NCBI GenBank assembly: GCA_021790995.1
Contig: JAJYFA010000003.1
Location: 1-64,000, forward strand
Direction: 5' to 3'
Length of the DNA stretch: 64,000 nt
From: Acidobacteriota bacterium
GTDB taxonomy: Bacteria > Acidobacteriota > Terriglobia > Terriglobales > Acidobacteriaceae
Positions 42,494 through 51,220 of this stretch are shown piece by piece. Each line of letters opens with the position of its first letter. Position 1 is the first letter of the stretch. A program made the position numbers and the translations under genes. The notes under the pieces were generated by a model, which saw only the letters and a list, made by a program, of their open reading frames with translations, did not search any database and was not told where the DNA came from.

Positions 42494-43876
42494 CTAAGTC
42501 TCTAGGGCCGCGTGGCCGCCGGCTTTGAGCCAGACATCGAAAAAATCCAGATACTTTCCCCAGTCATAGTCCAGCACATCGTGCCCGCCGGGACGTATCT
42601 GGTAGCTGACTCGTCCTGCGATGGACCTGCCTACAGGCGGCATGGTGGTCGTGCTCAGGCCATCGAATCCCAGAAATCTGTACACCCGCGATGCCAGCAC
42701 GCCCGACGTGAATTCGCCTTCGGGGTCGGAGAGTGTGTCCCCCGCCGCGCTGCCGATGTACAGCGGGCGCGGCGCAATGCAGGAAAGAATCAGGTGCTGA
42801 TCGAAGGGCAGTTCGCGATCCATTCCGTCGTATGCCTTGAAATTGGCGCAGAACCAATATGGGAAATGCGTGTTCAGCCGGTGAATATCCTCGCCCACAT
42901 CGCGGCGGAACAACTTGGCGCCGCCAGCGCCCGACTCGTGACTGATGATGGCGGCGAAGCGCGGATCACTGGCTCCTGCCCACACCGCGGCCTTGCCCAG
43001 GCGCGACCATCCGAACACTGCCACGCGGCTCGCGTTCACTGCCCGGTCGGTCTCCAGATAATCGAGCGCGCGGCTGAGCGACCACGCCCATGCGCCGATG
43101 GCGGCAAAGTTGTCGCCGCGGCTTTGCAACTCCGGATAGGCGTTGCGCAGGCTGGGAACGCGGCCATCGGCGACATCGGGATCAATGTCGCCGCGATACA
43201 TGGTCGCAAACCCATAGCCGCGCGCAAGGATATTCTCCACTGGCCAGCGCCGCGCGTCGATCCCGCGGCAGCGTTCGGTGGCGCGATGATCGACCACGCA
43301 CGAGAGATCGATAAAAGGATTGCGCCCCGACTCGACCCACCGCTCGCTCAATCGAATTCCAGGATCGGAGCAAACCGTCTGGTTGCCCCAGAAGTTCAAC
43401 CCCAGAATCACAGGCGCCCGGCGCACGTGCCGCGGCACATACAGCAAAAGATCGGCCGACGGCCCATCGCTGCTGCCCTTGAACAAGAGCTTCACCTGCC
43501 TGCGCAGCGCGAGACCGCCGAATGCATCGCCGTCTCGCTCCATCACCTCAAAACGCAGGCCACGAGCAGACGGCGCAACTCCGTACATCTGAGCGGTGGC
43601 CGTCGCAAGTATCTCTAAGCGCCGCCGCCGCCAATCGTGAGGATTGCGCACGCGATCGCCGTTGCGAAAGATGAGCGGATCGGGCAAGGTCGGCGAGGGA
43701 GGCAGCGGCGCTGCCGGCCCGTTTGCATGTTGAAGAACGGCCGCGGCTGAAACTGCAACCGGCGCAATCGATTCTGCCGCTGCAAACATGCCGATGGCTC
43801 TCAGTGCAGTACGCCGATCCACGCTGGATTTCCGCAAGTGATTCGCACGTGTGAACGACTGGCCGGAAGCAGACAT
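42494..43876 (-). CDS. CE15-like glucuronoyl esterase / acetylxylan-esterase-type hydrolase
   Basis: RRTALRAIGMFAAAES Tat-like signal; GWSRLGKAAVWAGASDPRFAAIISHESGAGGA; GGHDVLDYDWGKYLDFFD. Confidence 0.8.
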   Translation of the reverse strand: MSASGQSFTRANHLRKSSVDRRTALRAIGMFAAAESIAPVAVSAAAVLQHANGPAAPLPPSPTLPDPLIFRNGDRVRNPHDWRRRRLEILATATAQMYGVAPSARGLRFEVMERDGDAFGGLALRRQVKLLFKGSSDGPSADLLLYVPRHVRRAPVILGLNFWGNQTVCSDPGIRLSERWVESGRNPFIDLSCVVDHRATERCRGIDARRWPVENILARGYGFATMYRGDIDPDVADGRVPSLRNAYPELQSRGDNFAAIGAWAWSLSRALDYLETDRAVNASRVAVFGWSRLGKAAVWAGASDPRFAAIISHESGAGGAKLFRRDVGEDIHRLNTHFPYWFCANFKAYDGMDRELPFDQHLILSCIAPRPLYIGSAAGDTLSDPEGEFTSGVLASRVYRFLGFDGLSTTTMPPVGRSIAGRVSYQIRPGGHDVLDYDWGKYLDFFDVWLKAGGHAALET

Positions 43877-44018
43877 TTCCCGATCATCATAAATCCTGCT
43901 ACTGACCATGGCGTCCAAAGTGCAGAACGCGTCGATGACCGCGCACTCACGGCCGCACGCCATGCAAACAAAATCCCGAGAGCTTAATCTGTTGTTGCGA
44001 CCTCTCCTGCGAGGAAGT

Positions 44019-44486
44019 ATGAGCGTTTTGCAATTGACCAGAGCCGTCTATGATGCGATCCGCGCCCACGGTGAGGAGACCTATCCGCGCGAGTGCTGTG
44101 GCGCGCTGCTGGGGACGCCGGCCGCCGACGGCTGGCGGATCGAGGCATCCGTCAAGGCGCGCAACACGCGAACTGACTCGGCGCGCAACCGCTACAGCAT
44201 TGCTCCGGCGGAACTGGTGAAGATTGAACGCGAGGCCCGCGGACGGGGCCTGAGCATCGGCGGCTTCTATCACTCGCATCCGGATCATCCGGCCGAGTGG
44301 TCGCAGGCAGATCTTGCTGAAGCGCATTGGATCGGTTGTTCCTATGTCATCGTTGCGGTGGCGCTCGGCAAGGCCGCGGCAATCCACTCGTTTCTGCTGG
44401 CGGGTAATGCCGAGGAAGATAAACGATTTGTCGCGGAGCGGATTGAGATCCTTGAGTCGCAGGAGACTCAGTTTGAATCAAAATAA
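44019..44486 (+). CDS. M67 (JAMM/MPN+) metallopeptidase
   Basis: ETYPRECCGALLG ... FYHSHPDHPAEWSQADLAEA (HxH-P-x7-S-x2-D). Confidence 0.88.
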   Translation: MSVLQLTRAVYDAIRAHGEETYPRECCGALLGTPAADGWRIEASVKARNTRTDSARNRYSIAPAELVKIEREARGRGLSIGGFYHSHPDHPAEWSQADLAEAHWIGCSYVIVAVALGKAAAIHSFLLAGNAEEDKRFVAERIEILESQETQFESK

Positions 44487-44662
44487 TGGGTGCAAAGTTC
44501 CTGAATTCCGTTGAAAATATAAACAGGTTCTTCAACGGGCTCCCGCACGAAACGCGCCAAAGCTTCTCTGGAAGTCCAAAATCATTTTGATGCGAGCTCC
44601 ACGATAGACCCCTGGCTGAACTTCAATTGCCAATCGAAATCGCGCAAGTTACAACTGCAACC

Positions 44663-45820
44663 ATGGAACTGCCCGAACTGAGCCAAGACGAGCTTCTGCG
44701 CTACTCGCGCCACCTGATCCTGCCCGAGGTGGGCGAGGAGGGTCAGCGCAGGCTGAAAGCGGCGCGCGTCCTGTGCGTGGGCGCCGGTGGGCTGGGCTCT
44801 CCCCTCGCGCTTTACCTCGCGGCTGCGGGAGTCGGCACACTAGGCCTGGTGGACTTCGACGTGGTCGACGCGAGCAACCTGCAGCGGCAGATCCTTCACT
44901 CGACAAACGACATCGGGCGCAGGAAGCTGGACTCGGCGGCGGAAAAACTTCAGGCGCTCAACCCGGATCTCAACCTCGTCAAACACGACACGAAACTTTC
45001 GAGCGCGAACGCCCTCGACATCCTGAAGGACTACGACATCGTGGCCGACGGCACGGATAACTTTCCCACGCGCTATCTGGTCAACGACGCATGTGTGCTC
45101 CTTGGCAAGCCGAATGTGTACGGATCGATCTTTCGCTTCGAGGGCCAGGCCAGCGTCTTTGCCGCGAGGGACGGGCCGTGCTACCGCTGCGTGTATCCGG
45201 AGCCGCCGCCGCCAAAGCTTGTGCCGAGTTGCGCCGAGGGCGGTGTGCTGGGCGTCTTGCCTGGCCTCGTCGGAGTCATTCAGGCTACGGAGACCGTCAA
45301 GCTGATTCTGGGCAAAGGAACAACGTTGGCCGGGCGGCTGCTGCTCGTTGACGCGCTCAACATGCGCTTCCGCGAAGTCAGGCTGCGCAAGAATCCCGAT
45401 TGCCAGATCTGCGGCGCCCATCCCGCTTTCACCCAGTTGATCGACTACCAGCAATTCTGCGGCATTGCGCCGTCAATACAAGAGGAAATCAGAATCATGA
45501 ATGGAGTTCCCCAACTTACGGCGGCGGAGGTAAAGCGCCGCATGGATGCAGGCGAAGACCTGTTCATTCTGGATGTGCGCGAGCCGTTCGAGTATCAAAT
45601 CGCCAACATCGGCGGAACGCTGATTCCGCTCGGACAGATTCCCCATCGGCTCCACGAGATCGATCGCGAGCGCGAGATCGTGGTGTATTGCAAATTCGGC
45701 GCGCGCAGCCAGCGCGCCGCCGAGTTCCTCCGGCAATCGGGCTATTCAAAGGTCTCGAACCTAGCAGGGGGCATTATGGCGTGGTCCAATGAGGTGGATC
45801 CTTCATTGCCCAGGTATTGA
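44663..45820 (+). CDS. moeB: ThiF/MoeB-type E1 adenylyltransferase with C-terminal rhodanese
   Basis: GAGGLGSPLALYLAAAGVGTLGLVDFDVVDASNLQRQILH, CVYPEPPPPKLVPSCAEGGVLGVLPG; rhodanese DVREPFEYQIANI...VVYCKFGARSQRAAEFLRQ. Confidence 0.92.
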   Translation: MELPELSQDELLRYSRHLILPEVGEEGQRRLKAARVLCVGAGGLGSPLALYLAAAGVGTLGLVDFDVVDASNLQRQILHSTNDIGRRKLDSAAEKLQALNPDLNLVKHDTKLSSANALDILKDYDIVADGTDNFPTRYLVNDACVLLGKPNVYGSIFRFEGQASVFAARDGPCYRCVYPEPPPPKLVPSCAEGGVLGVLPGLVGVIQATETVKLILGKGTTLAGRLLLVDALNMRFREVRLRKNPDCQICGAHPAFTQLIDYQQFCGIAPSIQEEIRIMNGVPQLTAAEVKRRMDAGEDLFILDVREPFEYQIANIGGTLIPLGQIPHRLHEIDREREIVVYCKFGARSQRAAEFLRQSGYSKVSNLAGGIMAWSNEVDPSLPRY

Positions 45821-45856
45821 ACCAGCATCAACGATCGATCCACCCCGAAAACCATA

Positions 45857-45888
45857 CCGGGACGCGCACATCCTTTTGTGCGCTCCGG
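45857..45888. terminator. Bidirectional terminator-like stem-loop between convergent genes
   Basis: CCGGGACGCGCACA-TCCTT-TTGTGCGCTCCGG. Confidence 0.55.
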
Positions 45889-45894
45889 GATCTC

Positions 45895-47382
45895 TCACGC
45901 GGCAGTGCCAATCTGATGCGCGATCGGGTCCGCCTGGCCGGCAAAGTCCCCGGCAGTGAGCGGGAGTGTAATCACGATGCGCGCGCCACCGTCTTCGCGG
46001 TTTGCCGCCTTCGCCGCTCCTCCGTGAGCGCGCGCAACAGCGTCGACGAACGCCAGGCCAAGACCGTGCCCATCAGAGTTGCGTCCTTTGACCCGCCGCT
46101 CGAATACATTCTGAAGGACCGACGGATCGAATCCCGGTCCGTTATCTTCCAGGGTCAGTGAAGCGTGATCGTCTTCCTGCCGCACTGAGATCGTCACTTG
46201 GCAGGCATGAGGCAGGTGCTTCAACTCATTGTCGAGAAGGTTGGCAATCATGCGGTGCAGGAGCGCCGCATCGGCAAGGACCTTGACTTCGCCTTCGCAC
46301 CTGAGCCCGATGGTGATCCCTTTCTCCGACATCGATGGCTCGTACAGATCGATCATCGTCTTCAGCAATTCGTTCAGTGCGATTTCGCTTCGCGAGATGC
46401 GAAGAGCGTCGGCGCGCGCTTCGGCTACATCGAGCGATTTGTTGAGGAAGTCTGTCAGGCGATCCAGTTCCTCAATGGCGGCAACGATTGGATCGGCATG
46501 TTCCTCGTCTGCCATATAGCGGAGCGACATCTCGAGTTTTCCGCGAATTGCCGTGAGGGGGCTGCGCAGATCGTGGGCCAGTGAGTCAGTGATTGTGTGC
46601 AACTGGTGCATCGAACTCTCGATGCGATCGAGCATGACATTGAGGGTGAATGCAAGCTGGCCGACCTCGTCGTTACGCCGCGTGGTTGGCACGCGCGCGG
46701 TCAGGTCGGAATGCCCGATGCGCGAGGCGGCCTCCGTAATCTCCCGAACGTGACCCAGCATGCGCCGCGTGGTAAAGAACACAATGCCGAATCCAAGCAA
46801 AACCAGCAACAGCCACAGCAGAAAGAAGCGCAGGCGCAGTCGATTCAGGACGCGCAACTCATCTTTTTCCGACAAGCCCAGATAGACATGACTGCCATCC
46901 TCGAGAGCAATCGAGACAACGCGAAAGGGAACAGCGATGCCGCCGACATGCAGATCGGTTGGCAGGTCAGGAAGAATCCTGGTTTTTTGAATCGCACGGA
47001 GATAAGGCTCTCCATCTCCCGCACCAACCCACAAAGTGAGAGAACCGTCGCTTCCTGCCTGCAGAAAAAACACCGAATTGCTGGGCACCTTCTCTGTGGC
47101 TCGCCTGTTCGATACCTCGCGCTCGGCCAGCTCCGCTACCTCGCTCACGACGCGGTCGTAAAGCGCGCCCTTCGGCGTCCGTTCGGCTACATCGCCAAGC
47201 GTTTCCACCTCGCCGGACAGCCAGACGTCACTGCGCCGTTGAATGTCGCTGGCAACAAAACGATGAAGAAAGACGAATACCAGAAGAGTGCCAAAGGCAA
47301 ATGCGACAGTCGCCCAGCAGGAGATGCGCCACGCGGCGCTGTGGATCCGCGGCTTAACGGTCTCTGAGGACATAGCCCACAC
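45895..47382 (-). CDS. HAMP-containing sensor histidine kinase
   Basis: Two TMs, HAMP, SLAHDLRSPLTAIRGKLEMSL H-box, NLLDNELKH N-box, GPGFDP and HGLGLAFVDAVARAHGG. Confidence 0.92.
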   Translation of the reverse strand: MWAMSSETVKPRIHSAAWRISCWATVAFAFGTLLVFVFLHRFVASDIQRRSDVWLSGEVETLGDVAERTPKGALYDRVVSEVAELAEREVSNRRATEKVPSNSVFFLQAGSDGSLTLWVGAGDGEPYLRAIQKTRILPDLPTDLHVGGIAVPFRVVSIALEDGSHVYLGLSEKDELRVLNRLRLRFFLLWLLLVLLGFGIVFFTTRRMLGHVREITEAASRIGHSDLTARVPTTRRNDEVGQLAFTLNVMLDRIESSMHQLHTITDSLAHDLRSPLTAIRGKLEMSLRYMADEEHADPIVAAIEELDRLTDFLNKSLDVAEARADALRISRSEIALNELLKTMIDLYEPSMSEKGITIGLRCEGEVKVLADAALLHRMIANLLDNELKHLPHACQVTISVRQEDDHASLTLEDNGPGFDPSVLQNVFERRVKGRNSDGHGLGLAFVDAVARAHGGAAKAANREDGGARIVITLPLTAGDFAGQADPIAHQIGTAA

Positions 47383-48031
47383 CTCGCATCGTCCGAATCA
47401 GCGGTTGCTGGCCCGCGCCGTCCACCTTTCCGCGCAGCCGGTAAATGTGGACATCGACTACATTCGTGTCCGTCTGAATGCGAATGCCCCACACCTGATC
47501 GAGAATCATCGAGCGGGTCACCACCCGCCCCGCATTCCTGCACAGGTACTCAAGAAGTACAAACTCCTGCTGCGTCAGTTGCAGCGTCCGGCCTGCGCGT
47601 GTGGCCTCGCGGCGCAGCAGATCCAGCTCAAGATCGAGCACGCGCAACTTTGTTGCCTCGGCTGGCGACGGACTGTTGCGCTTGAACAGATTGCGCAGAC
47701 GGGCGAGCAGCTCCGCGAGCGCGAAGGGCTTGGTCAGGTAATCGTCACCGCCTTGCTCCAGGCCGCGAACCCGGTCGTCCACAGACCGGCGCGCAGACAA
47801 GATCAGAACCGGTGCTCGAACACCCCGCTGACGAAGTTTGAGAATAAGGTCGATTCCGTCCATATCGGGCAAACCCAGATCGACAACCAGGATGTCAAAC
47901 GCGCCGTCGACAGCTAGCTGCTGCGCCGTCTTTCCATCGGCGGCAATCCCTACTTCGTATCCTGCCTCTTCCAGTGAGCGCCGCAGGAAGCTTTGAATAT
48001 CGATCTCATCTTCAACAAGCAGAAGCCGCAT
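47354..48031 (-). CDS. OmpR/PhoB-family response regulator
   Basis: MRLLLVEDEIDIQSFLRRSLEEAGYEV; DLGLPDMDG; winged-helix (LTQQEFVLLEYLCRNAGRVVTRSMILDQVWG, VDVHIYRLRGKVD). Confidence 0.94.
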   Translation of the reverse strand: MRLLLVEDEIDIQSFLRRSLEEAGYEVGIAADGKTAQQLAVDGAFDILVVDLGLPDMDGIDLILKLRQRGVRAPVLILSARRSVDDRVRGLEQGGDDYLTKPFALAELLARLRNLFKRNSPSPAEATKLRVLDLELDLLRREATRAGRTLQLTQQEFVLLEYLCRNAGRVVTRSMILDQVWGIRIQTDTNVVDVHIYRLRGKVDGAGQQPLIRTMRGVGYVLRDR

Positions 48032-48127
48032 GAGGGGATCTTAGAGCATTTGCTCGGTCATTTGATAGGGTGTCTGGCCGCTGAGGACAGGAGCAGCCGC
48101 GTGCCGAGATTGCAAAAATGAACACAT

Positions 48128-48165
48128 TGTCATTTTGGCGTTCGCGATCTGTCATTTCGTTCGCG
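48128..48165. promoter_or_regulatory. Phased direct repeats upstream of response regulator
   Basis: TGTCATTTTGGCGTTCGCG (48128) and TGTCATTTCGTTCGCG (48150), starts 22 bp apart. Confidence 0.5.
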
Positions 48166-48459
48166 TAGGCTGATTGCAAGGACCAGCGCGCATTCCAATC
48201 GCCAATATCGCCCTTTGATAAGAAGAAATATTACTTTGGCGGCGTTGATGCGATTCATTTCCAGTTCCCTGTCCAGGCAAACCCTGGGCCGCGCAACGAA
48301 AATGAATGAGACTTCATCAAAAGATCATGACTTGCCTGCTTTCCATCAGGACTGTACACACGTCTTATGAGTAACTCGAAGAGGCCGTCGAGTTCCACTT
48401 GTTCACAATAGCCAATTTCCCGGTGCCAAGACGCCGTCATTCAACCCAGGACGTCGAGG

Positions 48460-49407
48460 GTGACAGTGCCATCGCAGCAAGTTATGAATCCATCTCATGC
48501 AAGCTTTTTTGGGGAAGCATTGCGTTCTTCGTTCCCGCTATCGCAGGGTCTCGATCCGAGCTTTGAACGTGCTCTGCGCTTTGTTCTTGGCAACCCCGGA
48601 AGCCTCATCCGCCCACAACTCGTCTTTGCCATGGCGACGGCCTATGGTCTCGGCGCCGAGCGCGCCGAACAGCTCGCCGTGGCGCTTGAGTACTTTCACA
48701 CCGCGTCTCTCTTGTTCGACGATCTGCCCTGCATGGACGATGCGCTGGAGCGCCGCGGCGCAGCCTGCGCGCATCTGATCTTCGGTGAAGAGGGCGCTAT
48801 CCTTACCGCTCTCGCGCTCATCAATCGCGCCTACGCGCTCACCTGGCGCGCTGTGGCGGGCTGCCCTCCAGCGGCGCAGCCGAAGATTCTCGCCTTCGTC
48901 GAGCACTGCCTCGGCGCCGATGGCCTGTTGAACGGCCAGAGTCTCGATCTGCACTATGCGACCTTGCCCCATACCAGAGAAACCACCGAAAGAATTGCCC
49001 GCGGCAAGACGGTTTCGCTGATCCGCCTCACACTGGCGCTGCCCGCCATGCTTGGGAATGCTTCCGCCCGCGAACTTCAGCTCATCGACAGAATCGCAGT
49101 CTACTGGGGTCTCGGCTACCAGATCCTCGACGATCTCAAGGATGTGCTTCAGGATGCGGGGCAATCGGGCAAGACGCCGGCCCGTGACGCCACGCTGGGC
49201 CGGCCCAACCTCGCAACCGCCATCGGAATCGACGCGGCGGTTGAGCGTCTCACGCGCTTCATCGCGCTCGGCGGAAAATCGCTGTGCTGCCTGCTTGCCA
49301 TGCGGCCTGGCCTGGAGTTGCTTGCCCGGCTCGGTGAGCAACTGCAGGAAGAGCTCGACCGCGTCACACGGAGCGTCAGTGCGCAGGTGGAGGAGGTTCC
49401 GGCTTGA
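48460..49407 (+). CDS. Short-chain polyprenyl (farnesyl-type) diphosphate synthase
   Basis: LLFDDLPCMDDALERRGAACAH (FARM), GLGYQILDDLKDVLQD (SARM), GKTVSLIRL. Start GTG 48460 or ATG 48484. Confidence 0.9.
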   Translation: MTVPSQQVMNPSHASFFGEALRSSFPLSQGLDPSFERALRFVLGNPGSLIRPQLVFAMATAYGLGAERAEQLAVALEYFHTASLLFDDLPCMDDALERRGAACAHLIFGEEGAILTALALINRAYALTWRAVAGCPPAAQPKILAFVEHCLGADGLLNGQSLDLHYATLPHTRETTERIARGKTVSLIRLTLALPAMLGNASARELQLIDRIAVYWGLGYQILDDLKDVLQDAGQSGKTPARDATLGRPNLATAIGIDAAVERLTRFIALGGKSLCCLLAMRPGLELLARLGEQLQEELDRVTRSVSAQVEEVPA

Positions 49408-50516
49408 TCTTCCTGAAGCTGATTGTGACCAATCTCCGCCGGCATCGCATCCGCTCTCTCATCAGCGTCACCGGAGTCGCCTTCAGCGTGGCGGCAATGT
49501 TGACGGTGGTTTCGATTCTGCAAGGCGCGATCGGAATGTTCTCGAACATACTTTCCAACGATAGCCAGATCATCGTCTTTGAACGCGATGTCTCCGATCT
49601 CTTCTTCAGCAGCGTTCCTGCCAGTGCTGCTGCGGAAATCTCCAACTTGCCGATGGTGGCGCACGCCAATGCCGTTCTCTTCGGTGTGGTGGCAAGCGCC
49701 GGACACCCCATCATTACTTGCTTTGGCGTCGAGCCAACCGATGCCCGCATCCAAAAGGCAACCTGGATCGCAGGCGATCGGAGCGATTTTGCGCGGAATC
49801 CAGACGACGTGGTGCTGGGCGCGCGCGCGGCGGAGTTTCTATCCGCTTCTGTCGGCAGCCGCGTGCAACTGGGCCACTCCACCTTTCGCGTGATGGGCGT
49901 TGTAAAGACCACCAACGGCTTTGAAGACGGCGGAGTTTTTATGCCCCTCGCCGCTGCGCAAACCTTCTTTCACAAGGAGGGAACGTCGTCCGTGGTCACG
50001 GTGAAGCTGCGTAACCGGGATGAGGCCGCGGCCTTCAATCGGATGGTGCAGGCAAAGTATCCCGACCTGATTGCGCTGAATGATTCGGAGTTCAGCCGCA
50101 CCTATTCGCAGTTCAGAATTCTCAAGGCCACGGCCTGGGCGGTGGGCGGATGCGGCCTTCTGCTCGGCGGACTCGGTGTCGCCAACACCATGATTATGTC
50201 GGTCTTCACGCGGATTCGCGAGATCGCGATCCTGCGCGTCAACGGATTCTCCCACGCGCAGATCGGCGCAGTGATCTTTGGTGAAGCCGCCTGGGTTACG
50301 GCTCTTGGCGCCGCGGCCGGCCTGCTTGCAGGGGTCTGCATTCTTTACGCGCTGAAGTCGATTCCTGCCCTTGACGGCTACATTGACCCGTCGATTCACC
50401 CGCTGCTCATGCTGGTGGTGCTTGTGCTCACGCTGCTGACCGGTGTGGGCGGCGCGCTCTATCCGGCCATCTATGCCATGCGGGTTCGCGCGGTGGAGGC
50501 GCTGCGTTTCGAATGA
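49404..50516 (+). CDS. MacB/FtsX-type ABC transporter permease
   Basis: N-term TM, periplasmic core, GGLGVANTMIMSVFTRIREIAILRVNGFSHAQIGAVIFGEA, C-terminal PAIYAMRVRAVEALRFE. TTG start overlapping upstream stop. Confidence 0.9.
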   Translation: MIFLKLIVTNLRRHRIRSLISVTGVAFSVAAMLTVVSILQGAIGMFSNILSNDSQIIVFERDVSDLFFSSVPASAAAEISNLPMVAHANAVLFGVVASAGHPIITCFGVEPTDARIQKATWIAGDRSDFARNPDDVVLGARAAEFLSASVGSRVQLGHSTFRVMGVVKTTNGFEDGGVFMPLAAAQTFFHKEGTSSVVTVKLRNRDEAAAFNRMVQAKYPDLIALNDSEFSRTYSQFRILKATAWAVGGCGLLLGGLGVANTMIMSVFTRIREIAILRVNGFSHAQIGAVIFGEAAWVTALGAAAGLLAGVCILYALKSIPALDGYIDPSIHPLLMLVVLVLTLLTGVGGALYPAIYAMRVRAVEALRFE

Positions 50517-51220
50517 CTCCTGTTTTGCACGCAGAGGAAAGCCGCAGCATGGTTGTGCGCACGGCAGATCTTTGGAAGAGCTACGACGACGGCGCAGTCA
50601 CGGTCCTCAAGGGCATCGATTTCGCTTGCTTCGAGGGCCACTCTGTCGCGCTTTGCGGTCCCTCGGGATGCGGAAAGAGCACGCTGCTGCACCTGATCGC
50701 CGGATTGGACACGCCCGACCGCGGCAGCGTATGGGTCAACGGCATCGAGGTCGATCGCCATCGCGATCTGCTGAGCCTGCTTCGCCACGAGATCGGCATT
50801 GTTTTTCAACTCCACAATCTCATTCCCGATCTGACTCTTGAGGAAAACTGCCTGATTCCAGCCGTCGCTGCCGGAGTCAATCAGCGCGTGGCAAAGGATC
50901 GCCTGAGGGAGCTTGCGGAGCGTACCGGACTGAGCCATCGGCGCAACCATCGCGTGCAGAAACTCTCGGGCGGCGAACGGCAACGCACCGCGCTCTGCCG
51001 TGCCCTCATGAACCGGCCGAAGATTCTGCTGGCCGACGAGCCAACCGGCTCGCTCGATGAGACCACCGGCGGCATGGTCTTTGATCTTCTTCTCGAACTC
51101 GTCGCCGGCGAAGGCGTAACGCTGCTGATGGCCACGCACGACCGGATTCTCGCCAGCCGCTGCGACCGGATGATGGAGATGCGCGCTGGAAAAATCCATG
51201 AGCCTGTTCTTGCGCACTGA
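50513..51220 (+). CDS. MacB/LolD-type ABC transporter ATPase
   Basis: GPSGCGKSTLLHLIAGLDTPDRG, KLSGGERQRTALCRALMNRPKILLADEPTGSLDETTG. Confidence 0.94.
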   Translation: MTPVLHAEESRSMVVRTADLWKSYDDGAVTVLKGIDFACFEGHSVALCGPSGCGKSTLLHLIAGLDTPDRGSVWVNGIEVDRHRDLLSLLRHEIGIVFQLHNLIPDLTLEENCLIPAVAAGVNQRVAKDRLRELAERTGLSHRRNHRVQKLSGGERQRTALCRALMNRPKILLADEPTGSLDETTGGMVFDLLLELVAGEGVTLLMATHDRILASRCDRMMEMRAGKIHEPVLAH

